Below are positions 22,801 through 34,449 of a stretch of 64,000 bases of DNA, in pieces. This stretch comes from Euryodendron excelsum (Eukaryota > Streptophyta > Magnoliopsida > Ericales > Pentaphylacaceae). The DNA lies in contig CM065383.1 of the NCBI GenBank assembly GCA_033060915.1, forward strand, positions 10,761,001 to 10,825,000, given 5' to 3'. The notes beneath the pieces are model-generated. The model searched no databases. It saw only the letters and a list, made by a program, of their open reading frames with translations, and was not told the DNA's origin. The translations under genes were made by a program, and so were the position numbers. How positions within the stretch are numbered: the first letter of the stretch is position 1; every line of letters starts with the position of its first letter.

Positions 22801-25800
22801 ATAAAATAACTAAATGAATAAAAACTAACTGCCATTTTTAATGTCTTCGTCTTCGAGGATTTTGTAGAAATCGATGAAGAAGCTTTTATCGCCTGGAACA
22901 ATATTAGTTGGCCACAGTTTGAACAATGATCTGCATGGTAAGCTAAGCTATATGATTAAATGTTGATTTTCATTTTGAAGATTTCTTTTCATTTGGAAGT
23001 TTAAATAAGTTTTGTTTGTTATCAGTGAATTTGTTTGACATTTGGCTACTAGTGCTGATTGTAACTTCTTACACCAAGTTTATGCTATTTACTACTGACA
23101 TCTTTAAATTAATTTTTTTCTCAAATTTTTTTGTTTACAGCACTAAAGTTAGATCATGCAAGAGTGATTGACACCTCTCTTATCTTCAAATATGGGGATG
23201 AGACTAATTTCAGAAGGCCTTCTCTGAATAACCTGTGTAAGGCAAGTTGTTAATTACATGCACATGCATGTCTCTGTATGCATGTGGTTTTGATGTCATA
23301 TTTGTTTCAATTTTTAAAGTTGTCAAAACTGTTATTTACTTCTGGCCATTGACCTGTCTCTGACACACCCCACCCACACACACATACACACACACATACA
23401 CTCTCTCTCTCTTGAATAATTTTTTTAGGGCATTGTTTGAAGTCCAATTTCTGTTTTTTTTATTCATAAGGCTTTGTCATATTTGTCATTTTTGGCTGCA
23501 TGGGTTGGTCTCTTCTAAACACTCTTGTACAATTTCTGATATTCCCTTCTTGTTTGCTGTCTATATTAATTCCTAGATGCTGCACTTTGTGCATGCCTTA
23601 ACTAGTGAACAGGCAAGTTGCTATGCGGATCATTATGCATATTTAAATTGTTCCATCAATTGTTTTCACAGGCTGTGTTGGGATATGAAGTCAGGAAGAA
23701 GGGTGCTCCGCACAATTGTCTAGATGATGCATGTGCTGCAATGAGACTTGTTCTGGCCAAGATAGAGACTGGATTTGATAATGCTATACCACTGGTTCAT
23801 GAGGGTGTAAGTTTAGAAGTTCAAGTGCTGGTTTTGTCGATTGTCTAATGAATATGAGATTGTTAATTCATCATAATTTGAACTTGTAGGTTCCTGAGAT
23901 TGAAATGTCAAAACTACTTCTCCACAGAATACCAATCAATGTGCCCAGTGAAGAGTTGCATAAAATTATTCCTGGGGACTTTGCAATTGAGATCAAGGTC
24001 AGAATATCTATATACTTTCTGTTATTTTAGCATCTGGACGAGCTTGGTTAGTGGAACATCTTAACACGTATTATGTGCATGTTACCGTGCCAGAATGTTG
24101 GGACTATCTATATGATGTTCCTTCAAATATCTTACTACTTTGCATTAGAAAATAATCCAATTGGGATTAGGATATCTGTTGACTGGGAAACATTGTTGAG
24201 CTATTTCTCTTATATTGCAAAGTAATGAAAGGATAGTATTAGGCCTGCTCTTGGGTTGTGTTGGCTAGGGTGGAAAGTGGTTAAATCTTTTGTGATAACA
24301 ACCTCCTTTTCAACCAATTTCTCTGTTGTATTCAGTGGTGTAGACTGCTGCTTGAGCACATGCCCATTGAACTACTCCAATATTTTAATATACTATTTTT
24401 TTTTGGCTCCATCATTTTGTGAATTAACCAGCAATTGATAAGGTAAGAATAAATGTTGATGATAAGATCTCTCTTTGTCTGAACGGTGGCCCATATCCTA
24501 CAAATTCTGATGATACTTGGTAAAATATGTATGTTGATATTGGCCGTCAACTTTTACACTGAACATAACTTACCATGGACAAAAATTAAAACCTTCATTC
24601 TATAAATGAGGAAAGGTTTCATTAGGTAATTGTGCATGTGAATATTGAGCTTGAAGAGGAAGGTCAATTTTATTATTGGATAAACATCGAGAAGAAAGTG
24701 CTTTTAATGATATTATGACAGCATAAGGTTAGTAAGTTGGTGGTGCATGGAACACTACGAAACTTGCAAGCATTAACTAACCTTCTTGATTCAAGGTGCT
24801 CCCTTCATCCTGATTCTGAAGGATTTAGACATACCGACCTGTAGCTGAGTGTCAATAGAGAAGGACATTGCTCCGTTGCGGGTCATTATGTCACCATCGC
24901 TAGACTGTATAAATTGTCAGACAAGTTTACATTCACTGATTTTTAAATTGTAGTGTATTGTTGGCTCTTTTGCCTCTCTGTGTTTATTAATGAAATTGCT
25001 GACGTGGCAAATGATTTGGTGGCAGTCTAACAAAAAGGGTCGAGGAGAAAAGTATTCTGCCTTTGCCATTTTTAAGAATCAACAAGAGGCAAATCAAGCA
25101 TTTGAAGATGTCAATGGAAATCTAGAAAAGGTATGTCCCGGATGAGTATTTTTCTATGTTGTGCAAAATTTTATTATCTGGAAAAGGTGGCCATTGTATG
25201 TAGCTATGTATATTCTTACTCCCTCTGCCTGAAAGCAACAACTGAAGCTAATTGTCCGCCCATGAGGAATTGAATCCTAATCCTGATGTGCGCTTAGCTT
25301 TCCTAGTTTAGAGCTAAAGCATTATCTCAATTTCTTGTCTCTAACACGAAGGCATTCTCCTTTGTTTTGGGGTTAAAACCTACTCCTTCCGTAGCAGTGC
25401 CTCTGGTCTGCAATTCATATGTGCCATCTTTGTACGAAAATTTTCCTGTGATTCCTGTTGATAGTCTTCCATTTAAACAATCTCATGCATAGGGATTAAA
25501 TTTTGTTGATGCCTTGTGTTAGGACTCATCCGGACTACCACAGAAATGTATTTCATTCCAACTTGATTCTGGAATGACTGGTAGCTTATACATTCGTAAA
25601 ATGGCACATGATGAATTTATCGACCAAGTTTCATCAAGGAAAAGATCATTCCAAGTCGAGAAGACCACAGATGAGTCCAAGAAGTCAAAGTCAGATCAGG
25701 AAGTTGGAGAGCAGACTAAGGCAGGGTCAAATCTTTGTGATGGTCACCTGAAGGAGATTAAAAGATTGAAGCAAGAATTGACGCAGAGGGATCAGGAAAT

Positions 25801-25852
25801 CTCCAAGTTGAACAAGATCGTAGTTGCTCTTACAAGGAAACAAGGACTCTAA
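19882..25852 (+). CDS. SDN1: Small RNA degrading nuclease (SDN, DEDDh exonuclease), 12 exons
   Basis: 3'-5' exoribonuclease; Arabidopsis SDN proteins degrade mature miRNAs. Exons read from splice sites: 19882-19914, 20096-20278, 20369-20455, 21055-21123, 22220-22360, 22576-22692, 22868-22937, 23141-23241, 23672-23806, 23890-23997, 25026-25130, 25523-25852. They join without a stop into 492 codons. The DEDDh catalytic set is visible: AIDCEM (D147, E149), GHSLNND (D231) and PHNCLDDA (H281, D286). Exons 10-11 ([39 protein letters not shown]) form an RRM-like part, and a Lys/Glu-rich coiled coil ends the protein. The intron after exon 8 uses a GC donor (AAG|GCAAGT). Length fits SDN1/SDN3-type proteins. 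The exact paralogue is not settled. Exon joins are predictions, supported by phase and family match. Confidence 0.9.
21285..21415 (-). mobile_element. Possible SINE in SDN intron 4
   Basis: On the minus strand, TTAGCCCAGGGGTAGTG (21395-21379) resembles a polymerase III A box and GGGTTTGACTC (21351-21341) a degenerate B box, at tRNA-like spacing. The segment is far GC-richer than the surrounding intron. No tail or target duplication was identified. Confidence 0.35.
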
Positions 25853-26871
25853 ACATGCATGCAGATGTACGTTTTAGCATATATAATGGCATGTTATGTT
25901 CTTTATGATGCTTGAGAGAGCCTGTCCGTGCTTCCAGAACTGGGGAAGAAACAATTCTTCATATTTTTGGCAGCTGCTACTTAAGTTGCGCTGGAGAGTA
26001 ATCAGGCATGGTTGGATATACTTCTGCTGCTGCTGAATTTTGAATGAGACGTGGAGCGTGAGGATGGAAGGCTTGCATTGGTGGCAGAGGACATCATTTT
26101 GGCTATATAACTTGTACTGCTTGTTTGGATATATTGGTGCTGATGGAGCAAGGGCCATTGCTGCTTCCACACTGCGCCATCAAGCACATCGTTAATTTTC
26201 ATATTTTTTACTTTTAGTATTCAACATTTTTTTCTTGGCGATTCACTTTTCTATAAAATAGCAAAATGTGAACTTTGTGTCCGTGTTTCTGCTGCTGTGG
26301 AAGTATTATTTAATCAATTTTGTTGATTATGTATATGTAACCCTCAGAATTGTGTCTAGAAACTGGTTCAAAGTCGTACATAATTGCCCAGTGTTCAGTA
26401 GGCACGAGGGTGCTGGTGCTGACATACTGCGTTTGAGCTGCCAGGGATGCCTGGTTTAATGCCGCTGCCTACCTTGGCTCTGTGCTAGTAATAGATTTGT
26501 CTTACTCTTACGTTTCCAGCTTCTTGATTCAGATCGATGTTGAGTTCTTTTGGAATGCAATTACCACCTGGAATTGACTGGGTAGTGTGGTACTCAACCA
26601 TTTTCTTCGTGAATTAGCATGGATTTTATCAGATTAACATGCCAAAAGGGCAGGGTGCCTTTCTCTGTCCCCATTCCAGACTGCCCTGCGTCCAATTATT
26701 TCACTGTATGGAGATAGCAATAGAGTGAGAAACAGGAAAAAACGAAAGCAATTGATTCATCAATGAAAACACATCTCCGCCTAAAGCCAGGAGAGTAAAG
26801 AAACCAAAGGCAAAATTTTTCCAGTCGGCTTCGGTCCAAAGCGTTCTAATAAAATTTTACAGACCAAATCT
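25853..26871. other. Convergent 3' regions of SDN and PTEN2
   Basis: The SDN stop (+) and the PTEN2 stop (-) face each other about 1 kb apart. The region is probably both 3'UTRs. No further gene is supported. Confidence 0.5.
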
Positions 26872-29800
26872 TCACTCACTTTCATAATCTTCTTCATCTC
26901 CAAAAGTAAAAACAGAAGCGTCAGCTGCAATTGCCTTGAAATCACTCATACCTCCGGAGTCCAATCTCCCCACCCCATCCATTTTCGTTTCATTGAAGGG
27001 ATTACTCTGTTTGGGCTCCTTGCCAAGTGACAGTTGCCGAGTTCTATATGTTAAAGTCGTCATTTGCTCCACTGCTGTGCCAGATTCATGATATGCAGGA
27101 GGTCCAGCTCCAGAGGCTGCTCGAGCTTTACTACTCTTGGACGCCACAGTTTCCTCTCCATCACTGTCCGAGAATACATCATCATTGTCTTGGTTTTCAG
27201 AGACCTTAGTTCGACTGGGAGTAGCTGCCACCCCATCACTTGAGGAAGTAGCATTTCCCACTCTTCCATCAGATCTGCTGCTGGCATGTTCGGCCTTTTG
27301 CCTTGTTGGAATGGAACCATCGTAGTCTATCATCACAATTTCAACCTGGAATCCTGGAGAAGGCAATTTCCTCTGCAAAGCACAGTGCGTGAACCACAGA
27401 ACCAAGTGAAGGAAAGCTGTAAGGAAAGTACCAAGAACTGGAAAGTGGGAAATGTGCAAATGAGAAGAGGGAGAAAGGATCTCCTGTTAAAACACCTACT
27501 TCTCTCACATTCAAACAATATAAATAAAGAAGAAAAACTTTGGCTTCACATGGAAAATATTATAGTGGAGCATGAACTACAAGGTATCACAAGATGAGAA
27601 GTGCACTATTTACCTTGTCAAACCCATCAAGGTCCGAATTGTTTAAAGTAATTCTGTTCTCCATCATTGTTGTATTCAGCCAACTGAAAAAAAAAAAAGA
27701 ATGAAAACAATCTAATGGTGTGCATGTACCTAAAAAAAGGATTAAAGCCACATGCATTCCCAGCAGAAAGTGAGGCCTTGGAAAAAACCTAATGGTTTGC
27801 ATATGAATTTCTTCTGACAAAAATAGGTGGTCATAATGACATTTGAAATGACTAGGGAAATGTCTGCATACTCATCCATTGGTGGACCAAGTTGATAAAT
27901 GAACCTAAGGATTTATATTTCCATGACATTCTAGATATATGTGGATGGAAGTGATATGCTATTTATAATTAAGCACGTGACTAAAAGAAACAAAAGAAGA
28001 AAGGGGGTATAGGGACCAGTAGAAATCTCCTTGGCGATCATGAAAATGGATCTTAAAATCCCCCCTCAACTCTGTGAGACCAGGTTCCCCCGGTAGAGCA
28101 AAGACCACAATCCCTTTTTTTGGTGCACGGATCCAAAAATCTTCTGGCTGAAAAAATGGAACCTATGGATTAGTCGGGGCTCACAACCAACTGAAATAAT
28201 GCATCACCACAAAGATATTAACAAATCGATCTAAAAACTCACTCACTGTGCAAAAAAAAAAAGAACTGATAGGATACTTACCATTAGATCCTTAGTTTTT
28301 GGATGTTTTCTTGTTGAGAATAGAATCCCTGTATAGTAGTGAACATGTGCATGTATAAGACAGCCACATAGCATGCACCAAAAAGCAACATGAAACAGTC
28401 AATGACATATTGTGAATAGCCTTTTCAATGGTGATATGAGAGTTCAAATTCCTTTATGGACAGTCAATGATGTTTTTTTTTTATAGCTTTTTTCCTTATA
28501 AGCATGTAGACCTTCAATAGTGTTAGGAACCCACAAAGAGAAATGAGCAAACATATCACAGCTAGAATGACAGCTAAACTCAAGATTCAAGAAAATGAAA
28601 CTCGTATTTCAAAAATAAATATTATCTCACCTTCAGTTTAACAACAATGAGTCATGCATTAATAAGACAACTTTGAAAAAGTGATATATAAACATGGGAA
28701 AGTGTCAGTGCATAGAATGGTCCAGGTTTCAAGTAACCTTAATAAATAAACAAACTAGCCCGTTCAGGACTTAGCCAACAAAAAAAATGCATTAGTATCG
28801 AAGTTCTCTCCAGCTAATGCCTTAAATGTCTCTCTCTCCACTAACAAAAAATTCTCTCTTTTTGGTCACCCAATTATAACACTACAACTTTTATACAACA
28901 AGGCACCTAGTGTCAAGGGCTTTCACACTGTCAATAACGGCTAGACAAGAAGAATTCTCACAAGTCATTAGTTTTGGGTTAGCCTCTCTCTCTCAATTAT
29001 AACAGTACTCCTTTTATACAACAAGGCTCCTAGTGTCAAGGGCTTTCACACTGTGAATAACTGCTAGACAAGAAGAATGCTCACAAGTCATTAGTTTTGG
29101 TTTAGCCTCTCTCTCTCTCTCTCTCTACAAGCAAGTGCGCACCTCCAAACCATGAGGTTTTGTTAATAAAAAACACTAGCAGGTGGCATGTTGTTGCACT
29201 TGCATGCATTGCATATATCGTACTGATATTATTAGCAGGCTAATGTGGGCAAGTGTAGCTTTGTACCCACTTATTCTGAGTTTCTTGCATAAACTGTTGA
29301 AAATGTGGATTTTGAATCTTAACTAACTTCTTCCTTGTCTCCATATGTTGATCAACCATTTCATCTGTATGTTTGTGAACATAGCGAACAATAGTAAAGG
29401 CACTTCAAAACAAATGTACAAACAATAATTACAAAATAAATGATGACACCTTGTTGATTGTAATCAAAGCAACGCAATGGCACCCAAAGTACAATTTTCC
29501 AACTGATAATGGATGGACCTATCAAACAAATGTAAGACGTCTTCGGCACTTAGGATTAAAAGATTGAGTAACAAGGGATGTCATGGATTACCACTATGAT
29601 CAGATATAGTGATGGAAGGCCTGATCCAGTACGGGCAGTTCTGAAGCCGAAATCCCCTAAGCATGCATCTGTAAAAAGTAACTTTAGTACCTTCCCAACG
29701 ATCAAAATGACTTATTTTGGGAAAGATCAGAAGAGTACCTACGTCCAGGTTGATTTTCACCATTGAAGTATGTTAAAAGGCGGTCAAAGTACTTTACATA

Positions 29801-32800
29801 CCTCTGGAAAAAGAAACTATATGAATCAATTACTAAAGAAATGTAATATAATTAAAATATATCAATATTCAATGAAAGTAGTTGACGAACAAGTTGGCTT
29901 GGAAGAATTAGGCCCCTTCCATCTAGGCATCTTTTCTGGTTATAATACTCAATGCATTCCTCAGATGTTGGGAAGAACTGTAAAAAGAAGCAAAACAAGG
30001 TAATAACAAAGCTACCAAAATGGTAACACGTAGAACCCAATATGAGTAACACATTTCCATCTCATTCACAAAGAACAGCATTTTCATGCATCTAACTTAA
30101 AAATCTCACCTTTAGGAACAGGAGGAGGCTAGAGATCATTAATCCTGTCCTTGCCATTCCAGCTTTACAATGAACAACTACAACATTCTGAATGTCCTCC
30201 TTTAACCATGAGTAAGCACTTTGACAAAATAGTGTTATGAGTTCAATAGGGGGACAATTATGGTCGTCAAATGGGAAAGATGCAACCTGGAAAACAGCCA
30301 GGCAGATAAAACAGGGAAGAAGTCATAAAATCACTTTCCTATAAAAGAGAGGCAGCTTATTGAGTACCCAGCCAAGCAGCTAAGGCATGGTATTCAAATA
30401 GCTTATTGATCATGAATAAAAAGAGAAGCAGCTAAGGTTTTGTATTCAACACAATGGGCATGATAAAGCTAATATTTGGAGCTTGGATTCACCACTTATA
30501 CAAACGTATGATGTCTCATTAAGGCAACATATATAGTATTACATCCAGCAAAAATGCTCAAAGGTAAACAAAGGGGAAAATCACACCTTCCCCTCAAATA
30601 GTGAAGCATCGTACAACCTCTCTGAACAAAGATTGTATACTTTGAATGTTCCCTGCATATAAAAGGTTTATTTCAATTATCAGGATCCAAAAAAATAATA
30701 AATTATATATGCTGTGACAATAAGCCCAAACAGCAAAAATTCATTTCAATGGAATCCACTGAAGATAGAAAACAATATAATAGGCCGCGACACTGTGTAT
30801 CTCAAAAATGTCAAATGCAATAAAACTACAGATCCATCCAAGAAAATTCAGGACCATAACTTTTTTTACTTTTTTAGCCAAAACAATATTATGAACTTGA
30901 AGAACACCTTTGGCCACAAACATCCCCTCGTCATTGTGAAAGAATCCTAACCTCCAAAAATAAGCAAAGAAACAAAGCAACTATCCAGAGTGGCACATAT
31001 GAATTTCTTTCTCCGTTCAGTTTTATTGAGGGCCATAACTCCTCCACAAATACATATATCGTCATCGCTACTCTCAGTACAAAACTAGAGTTCTTTATGG
31101 GTTCCTTCCTCTTATCTTGTACCTTCAACTTGAATGACATAATCCTCACTGGTGGATTTGTTGATATCCACTACTTGCGAAGAAACCATCTTAAGTAACT
31201 TTCTCTTATCTGGTCCTTAACTGGTGCTACCTCTAGCTTCCCAGAAATAAATTCATTTGTGCAATTTTTCTTTTTTTTTTTTGGTTATGGACACACTTCT
31301 GTATTAATCTCCTCATGATATAAATTATCTGAACAAGTTCTTTCTTGGCTGTCCAACGTTAGATCATGAAGAATTATCAAAAGCATTCTGAGAGAGGATT
31401 ATCAATATCAATACTTACTATGTTTTGCAAGAATGCTAGCATCTGATGGTTTCCGAATTGGATGTTCGTGTGTTAATAAAAAGAGGATAATACTCTTGCA
31501 TGGCATCCTAATAAGATCCCCAAAGTCGGATAATACAATAGGTACCAATGTTGAATACAATGTTTACCTTATGATGAGTTTCAAAAAACTTGATCACTTC
31601 TTCCATGTGATTTCGATAGAGACCCTGCATCAAATTTCTAAGACAGTATTATTACAAATTTAGCTACATGTCAATAATCGGATGAAATGTGAATTTTGAC
31701 ATGAATCATGTTGTTTGTTTACCTCAACATATCCAAAAAACCCAGAGCTCATATCACCAGCAGGAAATCCCATAGCAATTATATTTTCAGTTATATAAGT
31801 CATATCTAGATCAAATCCTCCTTCCTGAAAACCAGGGCATTATCAAGTTAGATGTCACAAAGTAACTTCTTAATTGAACTTTCACCCTCTCAACCATGAC
31901 TTAGTATCACTTAACCTCCCTAACTAAAAAATGTTACATTTCCTCCTCCTAAAGTATCATCATTATTTTCTGTGTTAATGCCGTCAACAGAATAGGTAAA
32001 TTGACATTTTTACCTTTCATGTCATGTATTTTAGTCTTTGAACAACAAAATTCATATTCCAAACATGGCCCTAGGCCTACTGATTTTTTCTCAATTTTCC
32101 TTATCCACATTTTTTCCAAACAACCAAACCCATTTAATGCAAGTGTAAAATTTTCTTTCTCCTGAGAGTAATTTTGTCAAAAAAAAAACTTTCTTTATTT
32201 TGATGCTAGAGTAATTTTGTCAAAAGAATATAATTTTCCAGTTATGTGCAAGTCACATGACAAATATCTATCCATTTTTCTAATAGATCTCTAACAGAAA
32301 GGGAGACTTGATATCAATTTAGACTTTAAGTGGTCAAAAAAAGGTAACATTTTTCAGTTTAAGGAGGTTAAGTGCTACTGAGTCATACTTGAGGGGTGAA
32401 AGTGTAATTACAGCCTTGAAGAAATGTATGATATGATTAACTTGAAAATTATAATGCTTTCTGACTACACAAAACACCATCAAAAGAAAACAGAAGAATT
32501 TTAAATTCTACAAGATTGTGAAAATTGAAGGATGTCATATAATTCGTGGATAGAATTAGTCTGTGACATCTCAACACCAAAAAATGTAATGTATCCAGCC
32601 AACAACTTTGAAATATCAAATTTGATTTCTAACCATATTTCAATAGCCATCATTTCCAATTATAGTAATTGGCCTAAGATAATGCAGTTTAAATCTCTAA
32701 AAAAATCTGTAGCTTACTTTTAAATTTAAGTGCATATTTATGATAACAATCATATCTTATGTTTAAATTCAAGCATAATGCAATTAAAATCTTTAAAATA

Positions 32801-34449
32801 CTTGTCAAGCTTCAATTGCTGATGTCAAGTCATAGCTTATGTTTAAATTTATGTGCATATTTTTCAACTATCTATTGATTGTATTCTTTCATACTGGTTT
32901 TGCTTCTGGTGGCTGACTCCATATAGTTGAGACGAGGCTCCACAAACAAACCAAAACAAGGTTGCCAGAAAGTCGTTATATGTCAAATCAGAGGATCAGG
33001 GTCTTGCAATCACTTGGTGACAGCATACTAAATTAGAATTGCTTTCAAAGTAACTAGAATTTTGAAGTTAGTTACATGATGGGCTAAGTTATTGACATTA
33101 GCGTATATATAAAGCGGTTGTAATGGACTTCAAAAAATAGAAGGTCTTGAAGAACAATAGCCACAGCATATCTTTCCTTCAATTTTGCTATTTCTCCATC
33201 CATTGCCTGTTATTTTAAAGCCCCATAACTCGCAGAATTGGAGCCTATAATACAGGATGTTGTAGATTTTTTGTCCAAATTTCATTGTTTTGCAAGTTTC
33301 AGCCTTGATATGAGCATGTCCACCTTTGCTTGGTCATCAGTTTCTCTATTGGGCAACAACAATTTGTGTGTGAGCGCGCGCATGTGCCTAGGTTTGTATA
33401 ACTTCTAACCTTTGCCTTCTAAATGGCAAGTTAATTATTGCAAATAAGATGAATTTTTTAGATTACTAAATCTGCTTTCCTGTCACAAAAGTTAAACATA
33501 AAGCCCATGCCTCTGATTGCACAACCAGGATGGTGAAATGCAGGATGCAAGCATTTTTGCATCACTTGGAAGGGTTATTTATTTGCAGTCATGCTGGTGC
33601 AGCTGGATTACATGAGAAATGCCTTCATTGGAAACAATTTTGAAAAACATATTAAATCTTTTAGACTAAAGGATCACACATGTTCTTCAGAAAAAACTTT
33701 AGCAGGCAGCCAAAGTAGCTGTTTCAATCATTCTAAATTATGGCATTTGTTTGTAGATAAAGACAAGTAAAAGCTCATATAAGATCCAAGACAAGTTCCC
33801 ATCAAGATATATATACACAAGAATAAGATGGTCAAAAAGAATCATAGAAGATATGAATCATGAAATAAAGACAATTATCCAAACAAGGTGACTGGAGATG
33901 AATATCTAAACAGATCATGGGCATATGTGAAGCTAAAAGTATAATAAACAGATAAAATATCTTAACAGCAGTTTAGCAAAAAAATTTCATATCTCAACAC
34001 TAGTGGCATTGGAAATCCACCTGATATCTTCTTTTGTTTTGTGAGACAATATGACGTGCCTTAACCTGGACAGCTTTCACTGCACTCAGAGAGGTGTCAA
34101 CCAAACCTTTCGTCAATGATTCAAAAACACCTGATTGTGCAGCTGTTGAGGTGCCTTCAGCTCCCTCATCTTGCCCAGAAGCTTTTGCCGGCAGATTCAA
34201 TCCAAAACCACTGGCAAGACGAGCAAAGGTTGACTTCCTGGCATTTCCAGTCTGTGGATCCTCTTGCACCGGGGCCACTGTCTGTGGAACTTTAAGACTT
34301 TTGGCCCAAGATGATATACCAGAAGTAGACAGCATAGAGGGTGAGCCATGTGCAGAACTATCTTGCCCAGAGACAGCTGAAGCAGAAGGTTCATCACCAG
34401 AGGCTTTAACAGGATCCAGAGATGATGAATCAGCAGATTGTGAATTCAT
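26872..34449 (-). CDS. PTEN2: PTEN2-type dual lipid/protein phosphatase, 12 coding exons
   Basis: Plant PTEN2 removes 3-phosphates of phosphoinositides and phosphotyrosine. Coding exons on the minus strand: 34449-34021, 31824-31723, 31624-31568, 30652-30587, 30286-30110, 29977-29891, 29803-29739, 29668-29592, 28328-28282, 28147-28017, 27683-27614, 27372-26872. They join in phase to 602 residues, close to Arabidopsis PTEN2A. The P-loop VVHCKAGMARTGLMI carries C258 and R264 (C-x5-R). Family blocks include GFFGYVE, RRYQ, RCMLRGFRL, YWIRPSITISDH and the C2-type part APKKGIVVFALPGEPG, FYCWLNTTMMENR. The N-terminus (NSQSADSSS..) is Ser-rich and disordered, and the C-terminus is acidic (FTFGDEEDYESE). 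Exon 6 of the list ends with a weak donor (CTT|GTTCGT). The start ATG follows a 5'UTR acceptor at about 34476. Confidence 0.92.
28871..29127. repeat. 123-bp tandem duplication plus CT microsatellite in a PTEN2 intron
   Basis: CAATTATAAC starts at 28871 and 28994. Both copies contain ACAACAAGGC, CTAGTGTCAAGGGCTTTCAC and ACAAGAAGAAT. The second copy ends in a pure CT run (about 29106-29127). It lies in the intron between 28328 and 29592. Confidence 0.85.
31871..32410. mobile_element. MITE-like element with about 75-bp inverted ends in PTEN2 intron
   Basis: The left end (TAATTGAACTTTCACCCTCTC, later CACTTAACCTCC and AAAATGTTAC) is mirrored by the right end (GTAACATTTTTCAGTTTAAGG, AGGTTAAGTG, GAGGGGTGAAAGTGTAATTA). 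The element has no coding capacity and lies in the first coding intron (31825-34020). No convincing target duplication was found. It is a different family from the 18983-19488 MITE, although the outermost TAATT motif is similar. Confidence 0.65.
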
